Source: Hanleya hanleyi
Taxonomy: Eukaryota; Mollusca; Polyplacophora; Lepidopleurida; Hanleyidae
NCBI GenBank assembly: GCA_036873755.1
Contig: JAVTVY010020294.1
Coordinates: forward strand, 1 to 64,000
Direction: 5' to 3'
Length of the DNA stretch: 64,000 nt
The notes under the pieces were generated by a model. That model worked only from the letters and a program-made list of their open reading frames with translations, did no database searches and was not told the DNA's origin. Both the position numbers and the translations under genes were made by a program. Every line of letters begins with the position of its first letter. The first letter of the stretch is position 1. Below are positions 36,683-48,099 of the stretch, piece after piece.

Positions 36683-38866
36683 AAACGAGAGATCCTGAAG
36701 GATCTTGGCGCCCACCATTGTCTGATAATTGTAAGCTAATGACAAGAGGATCTTTTTGACCATAGTTACTAAGAACAAACGTTTGATTTGTAATTCTGTT
36801 GGCAGAAATTCGAATTTGAGTGAAAAAGATCGAAAAAGGGACACTGGAAAACACCAAGATATTATCTCATCTAAGTCTCAGGAGTTTAAAGATTTCTAGA
36901 AACTGTACTTGGTGTCGGTTGTTATAGTACAAGTGAAATGAGCAAAGTTAGTCTGAAAGTGAATGTCCGGAGGATCCTTCGTCTTCGTTTTGTAGTATTG
37001 TTTTCTTTGCACGTGTCATCATTGGGTCTTTGACCCTTTGGCATGAGCTATGAAACATACTCAAAATTTTTAAATTAGGAACGAATGCTAATTCTGTTTT
37101 GTTTACTGGGCTAGTTTCAGATATCTCTTTTAAGATACCATGCTTGAAAATAGTTAGATGGTATAAACTTAATACTGAAGGGATCCGGTCCGTAATATTG
37201 AAACTTTGAAAGTGTCTGAATCCAATTATCTCCCTTGGATCGAAACATGCAGAAGTTTACAGTTGTCGAGTTGTGACGTTGTGTCACAAGAGTGACGTCC
37301 CTTCGTTTAATGAGAAATCACGATAACAAAGTTTCATGGGGGGAAATCCAAGATGGCCGACTGGTGGCCATATTTGATTTTCGAATCGGACCGAAAAAGG
37401 TGTCTTGCACAACTAGACCCCAAGGGAAACCCGTGTACCAAATTTGAGAAAGATCCATGCAGAACTTCCCGAGAAATCACGATAACAAATGTTTCATGAG
37501 GGAAAGCCAAGATGGCCGCCTGGTGGGCATATTGGAATTTTTGAATCGGACCGGAAAAGGTATCTTGTACAACTAGACCCCAAAGAAAACCCGTGCACCA
37601 AATTTGAGAAAATCCATGCAGTACTTCCCGAGAATTCGCGATAATGTTTAATGGGGAAATCCAAGATAGCTGCCTGGTGGCCATATTGGATTTTCGAATC
37701 GGGACAGAAAAGGTATCTTGCACAACTAGATCCCAAGGGACACCTGTGTCCCAAATTTGAGAAAGATCCACGTATTGGTTCCTGAGAAATCCTGATAACA
37801 AATTTTCATGAGAAAATCCAAGATGGCCGCCTGGTGGCCATATTGGATTTTCGTATCGGACAAAAAAAGGATTTTGCACAACTAGACCACAAGGGGAATC
37901 TGTGTACCAAATTTGAGAAAGATTCATGCGGTACTTTACTGAGAAATCACGATAACAATGTTTCATGGGGAATCCAAGATGGCTGCCTGGTGGCCATATT
38001 GGATTTTCGAATCGGAACAGAAAAGGTATCTTGCACAACTAGACCCCAAAGGACATCTGTGTACCAAAGTTGAGAAAGATCCACGTAGTAGTTCCTGAGA
38101 AATCGCGATAACAAATTTTCATGGGGAAATCCAAGATGGCCGCCTGGTGGGCATATTGTTTTTCGAATCGGACCAGAAAAGGTACCTTGCACAACTGGAC
38201 CACAAGGGGAACCTGTGTAACAAATTTGAGAAAGATCCATGCTGCACTTCCTGAGAAATCACAATAACAAAGTTTCATGGAGAAATCCAAGATGGCCGCC
38301 TGGTGGCCATATTGGATTTCGAGTCGGACCAAAAAATGTATCTTGCACAACTAGATCCCAAGGAGAACCGGTGTACCAAATTTGAGAAAGATCTATGCCT
38401 TACTTCCCGAGAAATCACGATAACAAAATTTCATGGGGAAATCCAAGATGGCTGCCTGGTGGACATATTGGATTTTCAAGTCGCACCAGAAAAGGTATCT
38501 TGCACAACTAGTCCCAAGGGGAACCTGTGTACCAAATTTGAGAAAGATCCATGCAGTACTTCCTGAGAATTCACGATAACAAAGTTTCATGGGGAAATCC
38601 AAGATAGCCGCCTAACAGCCATATTGGTTTTTCCAATCAGACCAGAAAAGGTATCTTGCACAACTAGACCTCAACGGGAACCTGTATACAAAATTAAAGA
38701 AAGATCCATGCAGTAGTTCCTGAGAAATCGCGATAACAAAGTTTCATGGGGAAATCCAAGATGGCCGCCTGGTGGCCATATTGGATTTTCGAATCGGACC
38801 AGAGAAATCGCGATAACAAGAATTGTTTACGGACGGACTGACTGACGGTGATGGTGGGCTAAAAAC
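36683..38866 (+). mobile_element. Helentron-like non-autonomous element 1 (HINE/pearl type)
   Basis: The left flank (36683-37305) matches 44546-45060. It starts AAACGAGAGATCCT, with the palindrome GATCCT..AGGATC and then GGCGCCCACCATTG. The centre is a tandem array of ~156-bp units (37310-38815). The right flank is TTGTTTACGGACGGAC... followed by GATGGTGGGCTAAAAAC. GCCCACCAT at the left and ATGGTGGGC at the right are inverted repeats of each other, as in Helentron-type elements. Compared with element 2 the right hairpin has lost its first arm, and the left flank carries about 130 extra bases near 37035-37165. It has no Rep/helicase coding. Confidence 0.8.
37310..38815 (+). repeat. ~156-bp tandem array, 10 units
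   Basis: CCAAGATGGCCGCCTGGTGG recurs near 37349, 37507, 37660, 37816, 37974, 38130, 38286, 38443, 38596 and 38755, a period of about 156 bp. Each unit also has ATTGGATTTTCGAATCGGAC, TATCTTGCACAACTAGA, AAATTTGAGAAAGATCCATG and GAGAAATC.CGATAACAA. Because 156 is divisible by three, units read through in several frames and give long but meaningless open frames. Confidence 0.95.
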
Positions 38867-38869
38867 AAA

Positions 38870-39440
38870 ACATACATTACTAGCCGCTTCAAAGTGGAGT
38901 AGGTCTGACCAAAAGCTGAGTTGTCTAATTCAACTGTTGGATGGCACAGGAAGGTCCATAGGCTAGAGATTATGCCTTTGGTACCCCCCTCCGAAATCAT
39001 CTGTATTCTCTTCAGCCAAAAAGGCAATCTTGAAATCCATTGGAGATGAATCCTTAGAATGTGTTCCATCATCACCCAATTTGAAAAAAAAATTCTGTTA
39101 TGTTGTTACTATTTTCAGATTATGTTTCACAAGAATTATACAAATTGTGGCAAATAGCCTGATGAGCTTTAAACATGAAAGCAGACACATTTCCCTACTA
39201 ACTCAGTGATATAATATACATAGACAAAAATTTTTATTCATTTTTACTACAAAGACTAACACGACTACTCCCGATTTCTATGCAAATATTATGGTGAACC
39301 GTTTTTTACTTCATTGTTTATCTTATCTTAGGCTGATGTGTTATTTTACGGAAGGTTTTAGCACATTTGCATTATTACAAATGAGCGTGTTCTACTCCCT
39401 CAAATCCCAACCAATAAAATAATCGAAAAATTGTATAATG
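38870..39440. other. intronic DNA without recognised features
   Basis: Nothing supportable seen. Confidence 0.4.
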
Positions 39441-39445
39441 ATGTC

Positions 39446-39570
39446 TTTTGTCTTTTTGAATTTGGTGCTAATACTGTTATATGGAAATGGAATAGGTCTT
39501 TGGATTATGGACGCGGATATTCTCTAATGGACGACGGCTGGATTATGAATGACGGACTAGACGCTTGTAA
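39446..39570 (+). mobile_element. solo 3' end of the PLE-like family (copy C)
   Basis: Only the last ~125 bp of the element is present, almost identical to copy B from TTTTTGAATTTGGTGCTAAT through GGCTGGATTATGAATGACGG to GACGCTTGTAA. This is what extreme 5' truncation during target-primed reverse transcription would leave. It lies about 1 kb from the receptor's exon 1. Confidence 0.85.
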
Positions 39571-39579
39571 TAATAGCAA

Positions 39580-40450
39580 TACGAACCTACCAGATGGAAA
39601 TATATAAGCTTAATACCCAGCGGATAAATAAGCCAAAGTGGCCTGAGGATATACATTGACATTTGATGACCGGGCTCATTAGCCGAACGTATCCTTTTTG
39701 TTCTCTTTGAAGGTACTTTCATGAGAAATTTGAACCGGCTGTTCCTTTATAATTCTCCATATCTGATCAATAATTCCAATCAATTACACGAGTTTATTCC
39801 TTGATCCTACCGTTTTGGAGTCCTTGATCCTTCCAAGTTATGAAAAACCTGGATAGCTGGATGCATGCGACAAAGACGTCGTTCATACCTTGTCTGCTAT
39901 TGCTGATCAAATTTGCGTTTTTGTAGTCGCTATTGTTTTAGTTCATGATTAGCATGTGGTTAAAGACATCGTATTTAAAGGCATTATAAAATTCATATTA
40001 TGATTACAAATTTACACCCTCGTCCAATTTCACCAAAAGTGGACAAATTAAGGACAGCGATAAGATGATATGACTAATTTGCTGTTTCCTAAATTTTTTT
40101 AAACCCTAATAAAGAATAGGTAGAACATGATCAGATGTTGTCCTGTGGCCCATGTTGAGAGCTCAGTAAAATGATATTTAACAGGAGTACCCCCAAAAGT
40201 CAGGCGTTAAAGCATATTGCTACTTTCAGATCGATATCTAATCGATATTCGATTGGTCCATATGTGAAAACCATAAAGAACATGGATACAAAGCGCGCAT
40301 TGAATAGGTGATAAATAAGCGTTGTTTGGTTGGGTTCCTTGTGTTAGACTGCTCCAGATGTAATAAACGAGCCTTTGCTTGGTCACCTGGGTAATAAAGC
40401 ATTATTACAGCGATGTCCTAAATTCTGTGTGGTTGCCCTTAACTATATAA
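39580..40450. other. intron sequence just downstream of exon 1
   Basis: AT-rich sequence with no recognised element. Confidence 0.4.
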
Positions 40451-40572
40451 TTACGAGACGAGTTCCTTGAACTGGAAGATCACTACGAATGAGAAAGAGC
40501 ATCTCGAACTGCTTGAAAACAAGTATAGCTTTGAATAAAAAGCAACTGATAATATATATATATCGAACTTAC

Positions 40573-40975
40573 CCTGTAAAAACGTAGTGACTTTGCACAA
40601 GAAATGGCCGTAGATCCACAGGCGATGGACAATGGCACCAACAGACGTAGGCATGGAAAATAACGTTATGGTCAGGTCCGCCAAAGCCAAGTTCACCAAG
40701 TAGTAATTCCTCACCTGTCGTAGAGCTTTCTTTCCAGTGACTGTGATGATAACGAGAATGTTTCCACAAAGGGCGATGAAGAAAGTGGGTATGTACAACG
40801 TGATCAGAACAATCGTGTCAAAATTACCCCAGCCATACAAACTGCCCAAAAACTCTTCCATAATTTCGTCAACGCTGAAATTGTAAGCCTGGCGCCCCGC
40901 AGACAGAGAATTGTTGATCTCGTGTTCAATAGTGTCCTTCACAAAAATGTACTCGGACGATTGATCAAGGGCCAT
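40573..40975 (-). CDS. class A neuropeptide-type GPCR, exon 1 (N-terminus-TM3)
   Basis: This first coding exon gives about 134 residues. The extracellular N-terminus is about 50 residues with N-glycosylation sites (NNS, NFS) and no signal peptide. TM1 includes ALCGNILVIITV with the conserved GN. TM2 is NYYLVNLALADLTITLFSMP with LADL, followed by the loop Trp (LWIYG) and the TM3 Cys (FLCKVTTFLQ). The ATG at 40975 is preceded in frame by TGA seven codons upstream and has a strong initiation context (A at -3, G at +4), which supports this start. The exon ends CAGG|GTAAGT at 40573/40572. The open frame runs on to 40451, but that is intron. It joins 2409 in phase 1. The strict family (NPFF, QRFP, SIFamide or other) is not resolved. 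Confidence 0.9.
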
Positions 40976-41740
40976 TCTGACACTGTGCTGTCACAGTTTT
41001 CTGTACCTTGCCGAATTACAAAATTTCAAATTGCGGGTCAAAATCCTTCACAGACTTATGAGATAATAATGGATTCCAAGACAGACTTTTCAGCAGTTCA
41101 CTTACTTTAATAACCGTTCATCCTAAACCTACCGAACCCACCCTTGTACCAACGCATTACTGTTCCTGGCTTGATGTAGAATCCCGTGTGTGCAAAGTGG
41201 TTGACAGTGGCTTCTATAATTGCGGCGGAATCGACGTGGCGTGTATTTCCAGACGATAAATCAATATGTTGAAGGAACCAGTACTTGTTGCACCAGCGCT
41301 CGTTGCCAGTACATCGTCTATACAGATGTCCTTGGGTATTTGCAGTATATAAACTCCAATTGTTCGTGATGCTCAAATTATCGCCCGTTGTCTCACATGG
41401 TTACAGCTGTCTTGCCTACCTGCAGGGATTGGTCAATCCGAACAGGTTGGAAATGTATTCCAACATACCAAATGTCGTTCCTGGACGACGTTCCATCGCG
41501 CACACAAATGTATATGTATCACGTTATCCGATTGCATCCTCCCCTGACTCGATGTCATAGAGAGTTGTGAAAACAATTTCTCACAGTGATCACCGCGTTG
41601 AATGATCTTGCGAAGTATGCCCGGCGGAGTTTCTTCCCTGCGGATTGGAATGGATAATGGGACAAAATATTCGAACATATGCTCTTCCTGAACGTTCAGC
41701 CTTGACATGTTTTCCAACGAAGTAGGCTACCATTTGCAAA
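40976..41740. promoter_or_regulatory. 5' flank / possible 5' UTR of the GPCR gene
   Basis: Immediately upstream of the start codon on the minus strand. A TGACAG just before the start could serve as an acceptor for a 5' UTR exon, but no TATA box or defined promoter was recognised. The open frames at 41107-41376 and 41433-41717 (-) show no domain. Confidence 0.3.
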
Positions 41741-41749
41741 TTGTCCGGT

Positions 41750-41773
41750 AGTCAGTCAGTCAGTCAGTCAGTC
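41750..41773. repeat. (GTCA)n microsatellite
   Basis: Six tandem GTCA units. Confidence 0.95.
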
Positions 41774-41779
41774 CGAATC

Positions 41780-43870
41780 CTTTCGTCGACAAAATAGGGA
41801 GAATCGTTGACATTAGAACCTTGATTTTTGGCATGAACGTGCACTAGGGGACTGTTACCAGCCCGTTCTGAGCTGACCTACTTTTGATGAAAATTTCTGG
41901 TGATTTTTTTATGAAAAACACTGCTGATTCTGACTTGTGCTGTGCCCATCTTAATATAGGCAGGATTTCAACTTGGCCGGGGGGGGTCCAAGAGTTCAGT
42001 GCGCGTCGGAATCTTAACGCCCACCCTACTTCGTAGGTCTTGTGACGTTAGTCACACTGCCATGTGTCTATATATCTTTTCACAAAAACATGCTAATTAT
42101 CTTTATCCCATACAGTTAGGCAATGAGAAACAAGCACTTCTCTCAGAGAAATGATCTAACTCAATGATATACAGGTCATATTAGACCAAAATTACACTAA
42201 TTTACTAATTAATCGATAATCCCCAATAAACCCATACGCAGTGCCCAGCAAAATGAAAGTGTAGATATCAGGTACTAAAAAGGAAAGATTTCTCATATCG
42301 TCGAAAAGACTAGCCCTGTCTCTAATTATGCATGCCATATTTGTTTGATTGGTGTAATAATTCTGTCAAATTCTTTTCATGAAGCGATGCAATATTCCAA
42401 GCCGTGCACGTTCACAGGAGCTGTTGGAGATCAACAGATTCTGTTAATTCTGTTAATTGTAAGAGATAATCGATGGTAGTGTATGGCGCAGCTATCGTCT
42501 GCGAACAACAACGTTGATTGCGATGATATCACTCACTCTCCGTCGTACTGTCCATGCGTTAGTCGTAGCTATTTACTGATAATCCCTAATTATCATGATC
42601 CATATCGAAGTCCTTTAAGCGCATTTCTGTCGATAATTGAGAGCAGCGGCTAAAGGTAGACGTGTGTCCGCGGTGTGTGTGTGTGTGGGACGAGTACTAA
42701 CACGCGTGATCATTTTTCAGTCACAGAAATATGACTTGGATAGGACCAAATCAAGTAAAACATGAGGTCATAGAGAGCGACCATCTTGCACATGATTGGT
42801 GGCTGGATTTTTTTCTCGGTTGCTTCTTTTTGTTCTGAAAACATTATCCTTCATTTGAAAACTCTGACTGCTGGGAATTCTGGATGCCGTAGGTTAAAGT
42901 AATGATGACGACGAGTTTAGCATGGTGACATTTACGAACTCCGATCTCCGGCTTTTGACTTTATTCGCATTGTCGAAATGAATATCTATAAATAAGTGAT
43001 GTAGGTTCAAAACTGGCTCATTCCAGCTTTAATTCAACATACAAAATTGCAACAGGGAAAATTGTTACGTTGGTTGTGTAAAAACGGCGCAGATGAAATG
43101 CACAAAAGTTTCGAGAAGTATTACGTATTATATAAGTTTCAGAGGCTGGTTCCACTTGGGTTTTTGGGATGGGTTTATCGTTTATCGATGCGTATAGTAG
43201 ATTTGAACATCAGTTGCAAAATTTTTACCGTGTGCACATAATGACATACAATATATCTCATGTGGACAGACAAGAATGTGTGGATGCTGTTGACCAACGC
43301 TCATCGAGAACATAGCTCATATTGACGCGTATCCCTATTTTGGGAATTGTGGTCTTGTGTGCTTTGCCAAAATATGGAACTTCGCTCTCCTCCGTAATCA
43401 GTGCATGTATCTCCTGTATGTTCAAATGTAACTCGTCTCTGAAATGTAGGAAGTATCCGCTGGTGTATGGAAGACAATTCGGTGAAATCGATATCGATTG
43501 AGGAATACGTGATTTGAGGGAAAAGGCTATATTTGTATTAATTCATACATCTATTAAAGGTTAAGTCTTTGTCAGCGAACTGTCACGATATTGTTTAATG
43601 ACGATTGTTCTGTGGTCTGAGGCACTTGCATCTCCTATTTACCTGTGGAGATATTGATTATGTTCCAGCTTTGGTAACAAAGACCACTTGCAACATTTCT
43701 GGCTTATATTGTGAAATGAATTGGCAAACCTGGAGATGATAAGCTTATTAAATGAACAGTTGAAGTTCACTGGAAGACAATGATTATATCAGTTAAACTA
43801 GGTGAGCTCTACTTCAAGGGATATTTGTCTGTTCATGTATGATTAAGCGGCTTATCAACATCATTGATGT
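41780..43870. other. intergenic DNA without recognised features
   Basis: A short (GT)n run lies near 42675. No gene or larger repeat was recognised. Confidence 0.4.
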
Positions 43871-43879
43871 ACAATTCGA

Positions 43880-44040
43880 AAACCCCATATGCCAACAGCC
43901 CGTAGGTACACAGGTGCAAAATATACACTTCTGATGGGAGATCTTTATCTGTTCTCAGATGAATACGCAGGAATCTCTCAAAGACGACCAGTTTGTAGAC
44001 ACTTGTTTCTCATTGATCAAACGTATACGGTATCCTTATA
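43880..44040 (+). pseudogene. decayed fragment of the PLE-like RT
   Basis: Conceptual translation across small indels gives PVGTQVQ..., then MGDLYLFSDEYAG. This aligns with the GIPMGTNCAPLLADLYLFSYEYD palm region of copy B. About 160 bp survive. Confidence 0.5.
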
Positions 44041-45056
44041 TACTCCCTAAGTATATACATTGTCAGTATTGCAACATCATATTTGTAACGAATCCTCAAA
44101 AACAAGATTCAAATAATTGGTACTCTAGAAATCGGACAGTAAATAGTATACGGTCAAAAACACGACAGGGATAATATTTTCAAACCTCTTCACAAAGTGC
44201 ATCTAAAACTAACAAAATACTTGTTCGTTCAAGGGATTTCTTCCCTGGATACGAGTAAGCTATACAAACAATGCACACTCTCATCTTCATGAGATCCAAT
44301 GGGGTAGCCTCGATTTCGGTCCGAGGAAAACTGTTGGCTTGCACTGAATTGGCCGGGATACATGTGACATTCTGTTCCAATATATTTGTATATTTTGTGA
44401 ACTAATTGGAAAACCTTATCTCAAAATTTGTCCACTGAATATATTTTTTGGCATATATGTTTCACAAGGAAATCAATGCTAGTTGATGTTTTTTTGATTG
44501 AACAAAATTGAGTAAAATGCGAAGGTCACACTTTTGACATTATTTAAACGAGAGATCCTAAAGGATCTTGGCGCCCACCATTGTCCGATAATTGTAAGCT
44601 AATGACAAGAGGATCTTTTTGTCCACTGTCACTAAGAACAAACGATTGATTTGTAATTTTGTTTACAGAATTTCGAATCTGCGCGAAAAAGATCGAAAAA
44701 GGGACACTGGAAAACACGAAGATATAATCTTTCTAAGTTTCAAGATTTCTAGAAACTGTACTTATGTCGGTTGTTATAGTACAAGAGAAATGAGCAAAGT
44801 TAGTCTGAAAGTGAATGTACATGTACGGAGGATCCTTCGTTTTCGTTTTGTAGCGTTTTTATTTTATTTATTTTTTTGCACGTGTGATCATTGGGTACTG
44901 GAAGCGAAGTACAATAGTTAATACTGAAGGGATCCAGTCTGTGCAGTAATGTTGAAATTTCGAAAGTGTCTGAAGCCTGATATCTCCCTTGGATCGAAAC
45001 ATGCAGTGGTCTACAGTTGTCGAGTTGTGACGTTGTGTCACAAGAGTGACGTCCCT

Positions 45057-45290
45057 TCATGTAGCCGACCCGCCGGCAGACGAAAGGGTGGGGCAGTTCA
45101 CTTGCAACAGCATGGACTAAAGAAAACTCATTTAAAATTTGAAGAAATACATTTTAATTCCGAATTATTTGAACTCCTTGATATGGAAGGTGAATGTATG
45201 GATATTCTCTATAGTCAATATATAGAATATGCCCCACCGTTTGATCCGCCGACTCTTGTGATGCAACGTCACAACTCGGGAATACCGTAT
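45057..45290 (+). other. insertion with inverted repeats and an open frame inside Helentron-like element 2
   Basis: The segment is absent from element 1, where GTCCCTTC is followed directly by array sequence. Its right part (45251-45278) is a near-perfect reverse complement of the element's own left-flank sequence CGAGTTGTGACGTTGTGTCA (45021-45047), and GGGTGGGGCA / TGCCCCACC form an inner pair. Between the arms an open frame reads LKFEEIHFNSELFELLDMEG and then YIEYAPPFDPPTLV (about 45121-45250). I do not recognise the protein. A captured exon or a separate small hairpin element are both possible. Confidence 0.45.
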
Positions 45291-45299
45291 TAATTTGAA

Positions 45300-47160
45300 G
45301 CGTAACTTGGATTTTCGAATCGGACCAGAAAAAGGTATCTTTCACAAATAGGCCCCCATGATGTGGAACCTGTGTACCAAATTTCAGAAAGATCCATCAA
45401 ATATTTCCTGAGAATTCACTATAACAATGTTTCAAGGGGAAATTCAAGATGGCCACCTGGCGGTCATATTGGATTCTCGTATCGGACCAAAAAAAGGTAT
45501 CTTGCACAACTGGGCCACAAGGGGAATCTGTGTACCAAATTTGAGGAAGATCCATGCAGTAGTTCTTGAGAAATCACGATAACAAAGTTTCATTGGGAAA
45601 TCCAAGATGGGCACCTGGTGGCCATATTGGATTTTCAAATCGGACCGAAAAAGGTATTTTGCACAACTAGACCTCAAGGGGAACCTATGTACCAAATTTG
45701 AGAAAGATCCCTAAAGTACTTCCTGAGAAATCACGATAACAAGGTTTCATGGGGAAATCCAAGATGGCTGCCTGGTGGCCATATTGGATTTTCGAATCAG
45801 ACCAGAAAAGGCATCTCGCACAACTAGACCCGAAGGGGAACCTGTGTACCAAATTTGAGAAAGATCCATGCAGTACTTCCAGAGAAATTACGATAATGTT
45901 TCATGGGAAAATCCAAGATGGCTGCCTGGTGGCCATACTGGATTTTCGAATCGGACCAGAAAAGGTATCTTGCAAATCTAGACCCCAAGGGGAACCTGTG
46001 TACCAAATTTGACAAAGATCCATGCAGTAGTTCCTGAGAAATCGCGATAACAAGGTTTCATGGGGAAATCCAAGATGGCTGCCTGGTGGCCATATTGGAT
46101 TTTCGAATCAGACCAGAAAATGCATCCTGCACAACTAGACCCGAAGGGGAACCTGTGTACCAAATTTGAGAAAGATCCATGCAGTACTTCCAGAGAAATT
46201 ACGATAATGTTTCATGGGAAAATCCAAGATGGCTGCCTGGTGGCCATATTGGATTTTCGAATCGGACCAGAAAAGGCATCTTGCGCATCTAGATCCCAAG
46301 GGGAACCTGTGTACCAAATTTGACAAATATCCATGCAGTAGTTCCTGAGAAATCACGATAACAAGGTTTTATGGGGAAATCCAAGATGGCTGCCTGGTGG
46401 TCAATATTGGATTTTCGAATCGGATCAGTAAAGGTATCTTGCACAACTAGACTCCAAGGGGAACCTGTGTACCAAATTTGAGAAAGATCCATCTAGCAGT
46501 TCCTGAGAGATCGCGATAACAAGGTTTCATGGGGAAATCCAAGATGGCTGCCTGGTGGCCATATTGGATTTTCGAATCGGACCAGAAAAGGTATCTTGCA
46601 CAACTAGATGCCAAGGGGAACCTGTGTACCAAATTTGAGAAAGATCCATGCAGTAGTTCCTGAGAAATCGCGATAACAAGGTTCCATGGGGAAATCCAAG
46701 ATGGCTGCCTGGTGGCCATACTGGTTTTTCGAGTCGGACCAGAAAAGGTATCTTGCACAACTAGACCCCAAGGGGAACCTGTGTACCAAATTTGAGACAG
46801 ATCCATCCAGTAGTTACTGAGAAATCGCGATAACAAGGTTTGATGGGGAAATCCAAGATGGCTGCCTGGTGGCCATATTGGATTTTCGAATCGGACGAGA
46901 AAAGGTATCTTGCACAACTAGACCCCAAGGGGAACCTGTGTACCAAATTTGGGAAAGATCCATCCAGCAGTTCCTGAGAAATCGCGATAACAAGGTTTCA
47001 TGGGAAAATCCAAGATGGCTACCTGGTGACCATATTGGATTTTCGAATCGGACCAGAAAAGGTATCTTGCACAACTAGACCCGAAGGGGAACCTATGTAC
47101 CAAATTTGAGAAAGATCCATGCAGTAGTTCCTGAGAAATCGCGATAACAAGAATTGTTTA
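45300..47160 (+). repeat. ~156-bp tandem array, ~11.5 units
   Basis: The CCAAGATGGC.(G/A)CCTGGTGG phrase recurs near 45446, 45602, 45759, 45915, 46070, 46226, 46381, 46540, 46695, 46854 and 47009. The units are closer to one another here than in element 1, particularly from 46490 onward, which suggests more recent homogenisation. Confidence 0.95.
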
Positions 47161-47249
47161 CGGACGGACGGACGACGGATTGACGGACCACGGACAAAAA
47201 GTGATTTGAACAGCCCACCATCTGGTGATGGTGGGCTAAAAACTGAAGC

Positions 47250-47585
47250 ACTGCTCTTTTTTGACCTAGTTAATATACCAAAAGAAATAGCAAGAAATAT
47301 TGTAGGATATTAATTGATAAGCGTGCACCCAGCGATTGTGCTACGCATGTGTGATGGTCACTCGAACATTTCCCAATCATAATCAGATTCTCAAGCCTAA
47401 ATTCCCCTTAAGCATATTTTTCCCCAAAATAATGTGACATAGTATTAAAGAAATGTTCAATAATGTTTTTTTCATAAACTCCCAGTCCCGCCGGAGGGAT
47501 ACATATCCTTTATCAGATAATATTTTCGTTGAAAAATATGTGTTCACTGAGCACACTTCTAATTTCCTCCGTGACACATTTCGCA
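47250..47585. other. intergenic DNA without recognised features
   Basis: Nothing supportable seen. Confidence 0.4.
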
Positions 47586-47589
47586 ATCT

Positions 47590-47735
47590 TAAATCTCTGC
47601 CCTTCGATGTTTGTATCCAATACCGCTTAAGCCGGTGCTAGGGGTCGTGTGGTCATGTTATTCAAGATGTCCACATGAATATCTGCAACGAAAGTATGAC
47701 TGAGATACAAGTATGACTGAGATACAACTCATCAC
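47590..47735 (+). mobile_element. retroelement tail fragment, second PLE-like subfamily
   Basis: TTTGTATCCAATACCGCTTAAGCCGGTGCTAGGGGTCGTGTGGTC matches the post-RT segment of copies A/B (TAATTCCGCTTAACCCGGG.CTAGGGGCCGT). It also matches, inverted, 59040-59110 and 61930-62030. A 16-bp phrase (AAGTATGACTGAGATAC) is duplicated within it. Confidence 0.55.
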
Positions 47736-48054
47736 AAGGGTCTTTGTTTCGTTCTAATGGTGCATTTTGACATGCATCCCGAGTATTCATATGTGGGGTC
47801 ATATAACTTCTTGTGATACTCTGCTGGTGGACGTATCGTCCCCGATGGTTTCCCCTGTACAAATCTTTGTGACTGTAGCTTGTGACTGTGGTTAAGATGG
47901 TGGAGAATGAAGCGATTGTTTGGCGTCGGGCATCACAAACATTCTGCTAATTATTTACAGCGTGCCTTTTTATTATCCAACGGTCACATAGTTCATCACC
48001 AGTCATTGGCTTGAGTACTTAGGATTTTGTTTGATCGTCACTATATAACTGAAA

Positions 48055-48092
48055 AATTGCTGAACGCGACATTAAACGCGACAATAAAAAGG
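48055..48092 (+). mobile_element. short SINE/LINE tail fragment
   Basis: ATTGCTGAACGCGACATTAA followed by ACGCGACAATAAA belongs to the same tail family as 24140-24222 and 49567-49657, here with a small internal duplication. Confidence 0.5.
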
Positions 48093-48099
48093 TGACTGA

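Larger units (their letters stand above)
2410..40572 (-). other. ~38-kb intron of the GPCR gene
   Basis: The donor on the minus strand is CAGG|GTAAGT (GT at 40571-40572) and the acceptor is TTTTTCAG (AG at 2410-2411). Joining 40573 to 2409 gives a single Gly codon (G + GT) within TM3 and a continuous class A receptor. No other receptor-coding exon was found in between. The intron is filled with transposon remains on both strands. Confidence 0.85.
44546..47243 (+). mobile_element. Helentron-like non-autonomous element 2
   Basis: Same plan as 36683-38866. The left end is AAACGAGAGATCCTAAAGG followed by GGCGCCCACCATTG. A ~156-bp tandem core follows (about 45300-47160). The right flank is TTGTTTACGGACGGACGGAC... 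The 3' hairpin is intact: AGCCCACCATC-TGGT-GATGGTGGGCT then AAAAAC. The hairpin followed by CTAA is typical of Helitron/Helentron 3' ends, and the ~160-bp tandem core resembles pearl elements described from bivalves. No helicase is encoded. A ~235-bp extra segment (45057-45290) sits between the left flank and the array. Confidence 0.85.

Noticed and set aside
37334..38566. Long repetitive open frames (up to 234 codons) as a repeat-protein gene
   Set aside because: They arise from a ~156-bp DNA repeat divisible by three and occur on both strands with equal quality.
45444..47103. Repeated ~60-156-codon minus-strand frames
   Set aside because: Same cause: tandem core of a Helentron-like element, not protein coding.
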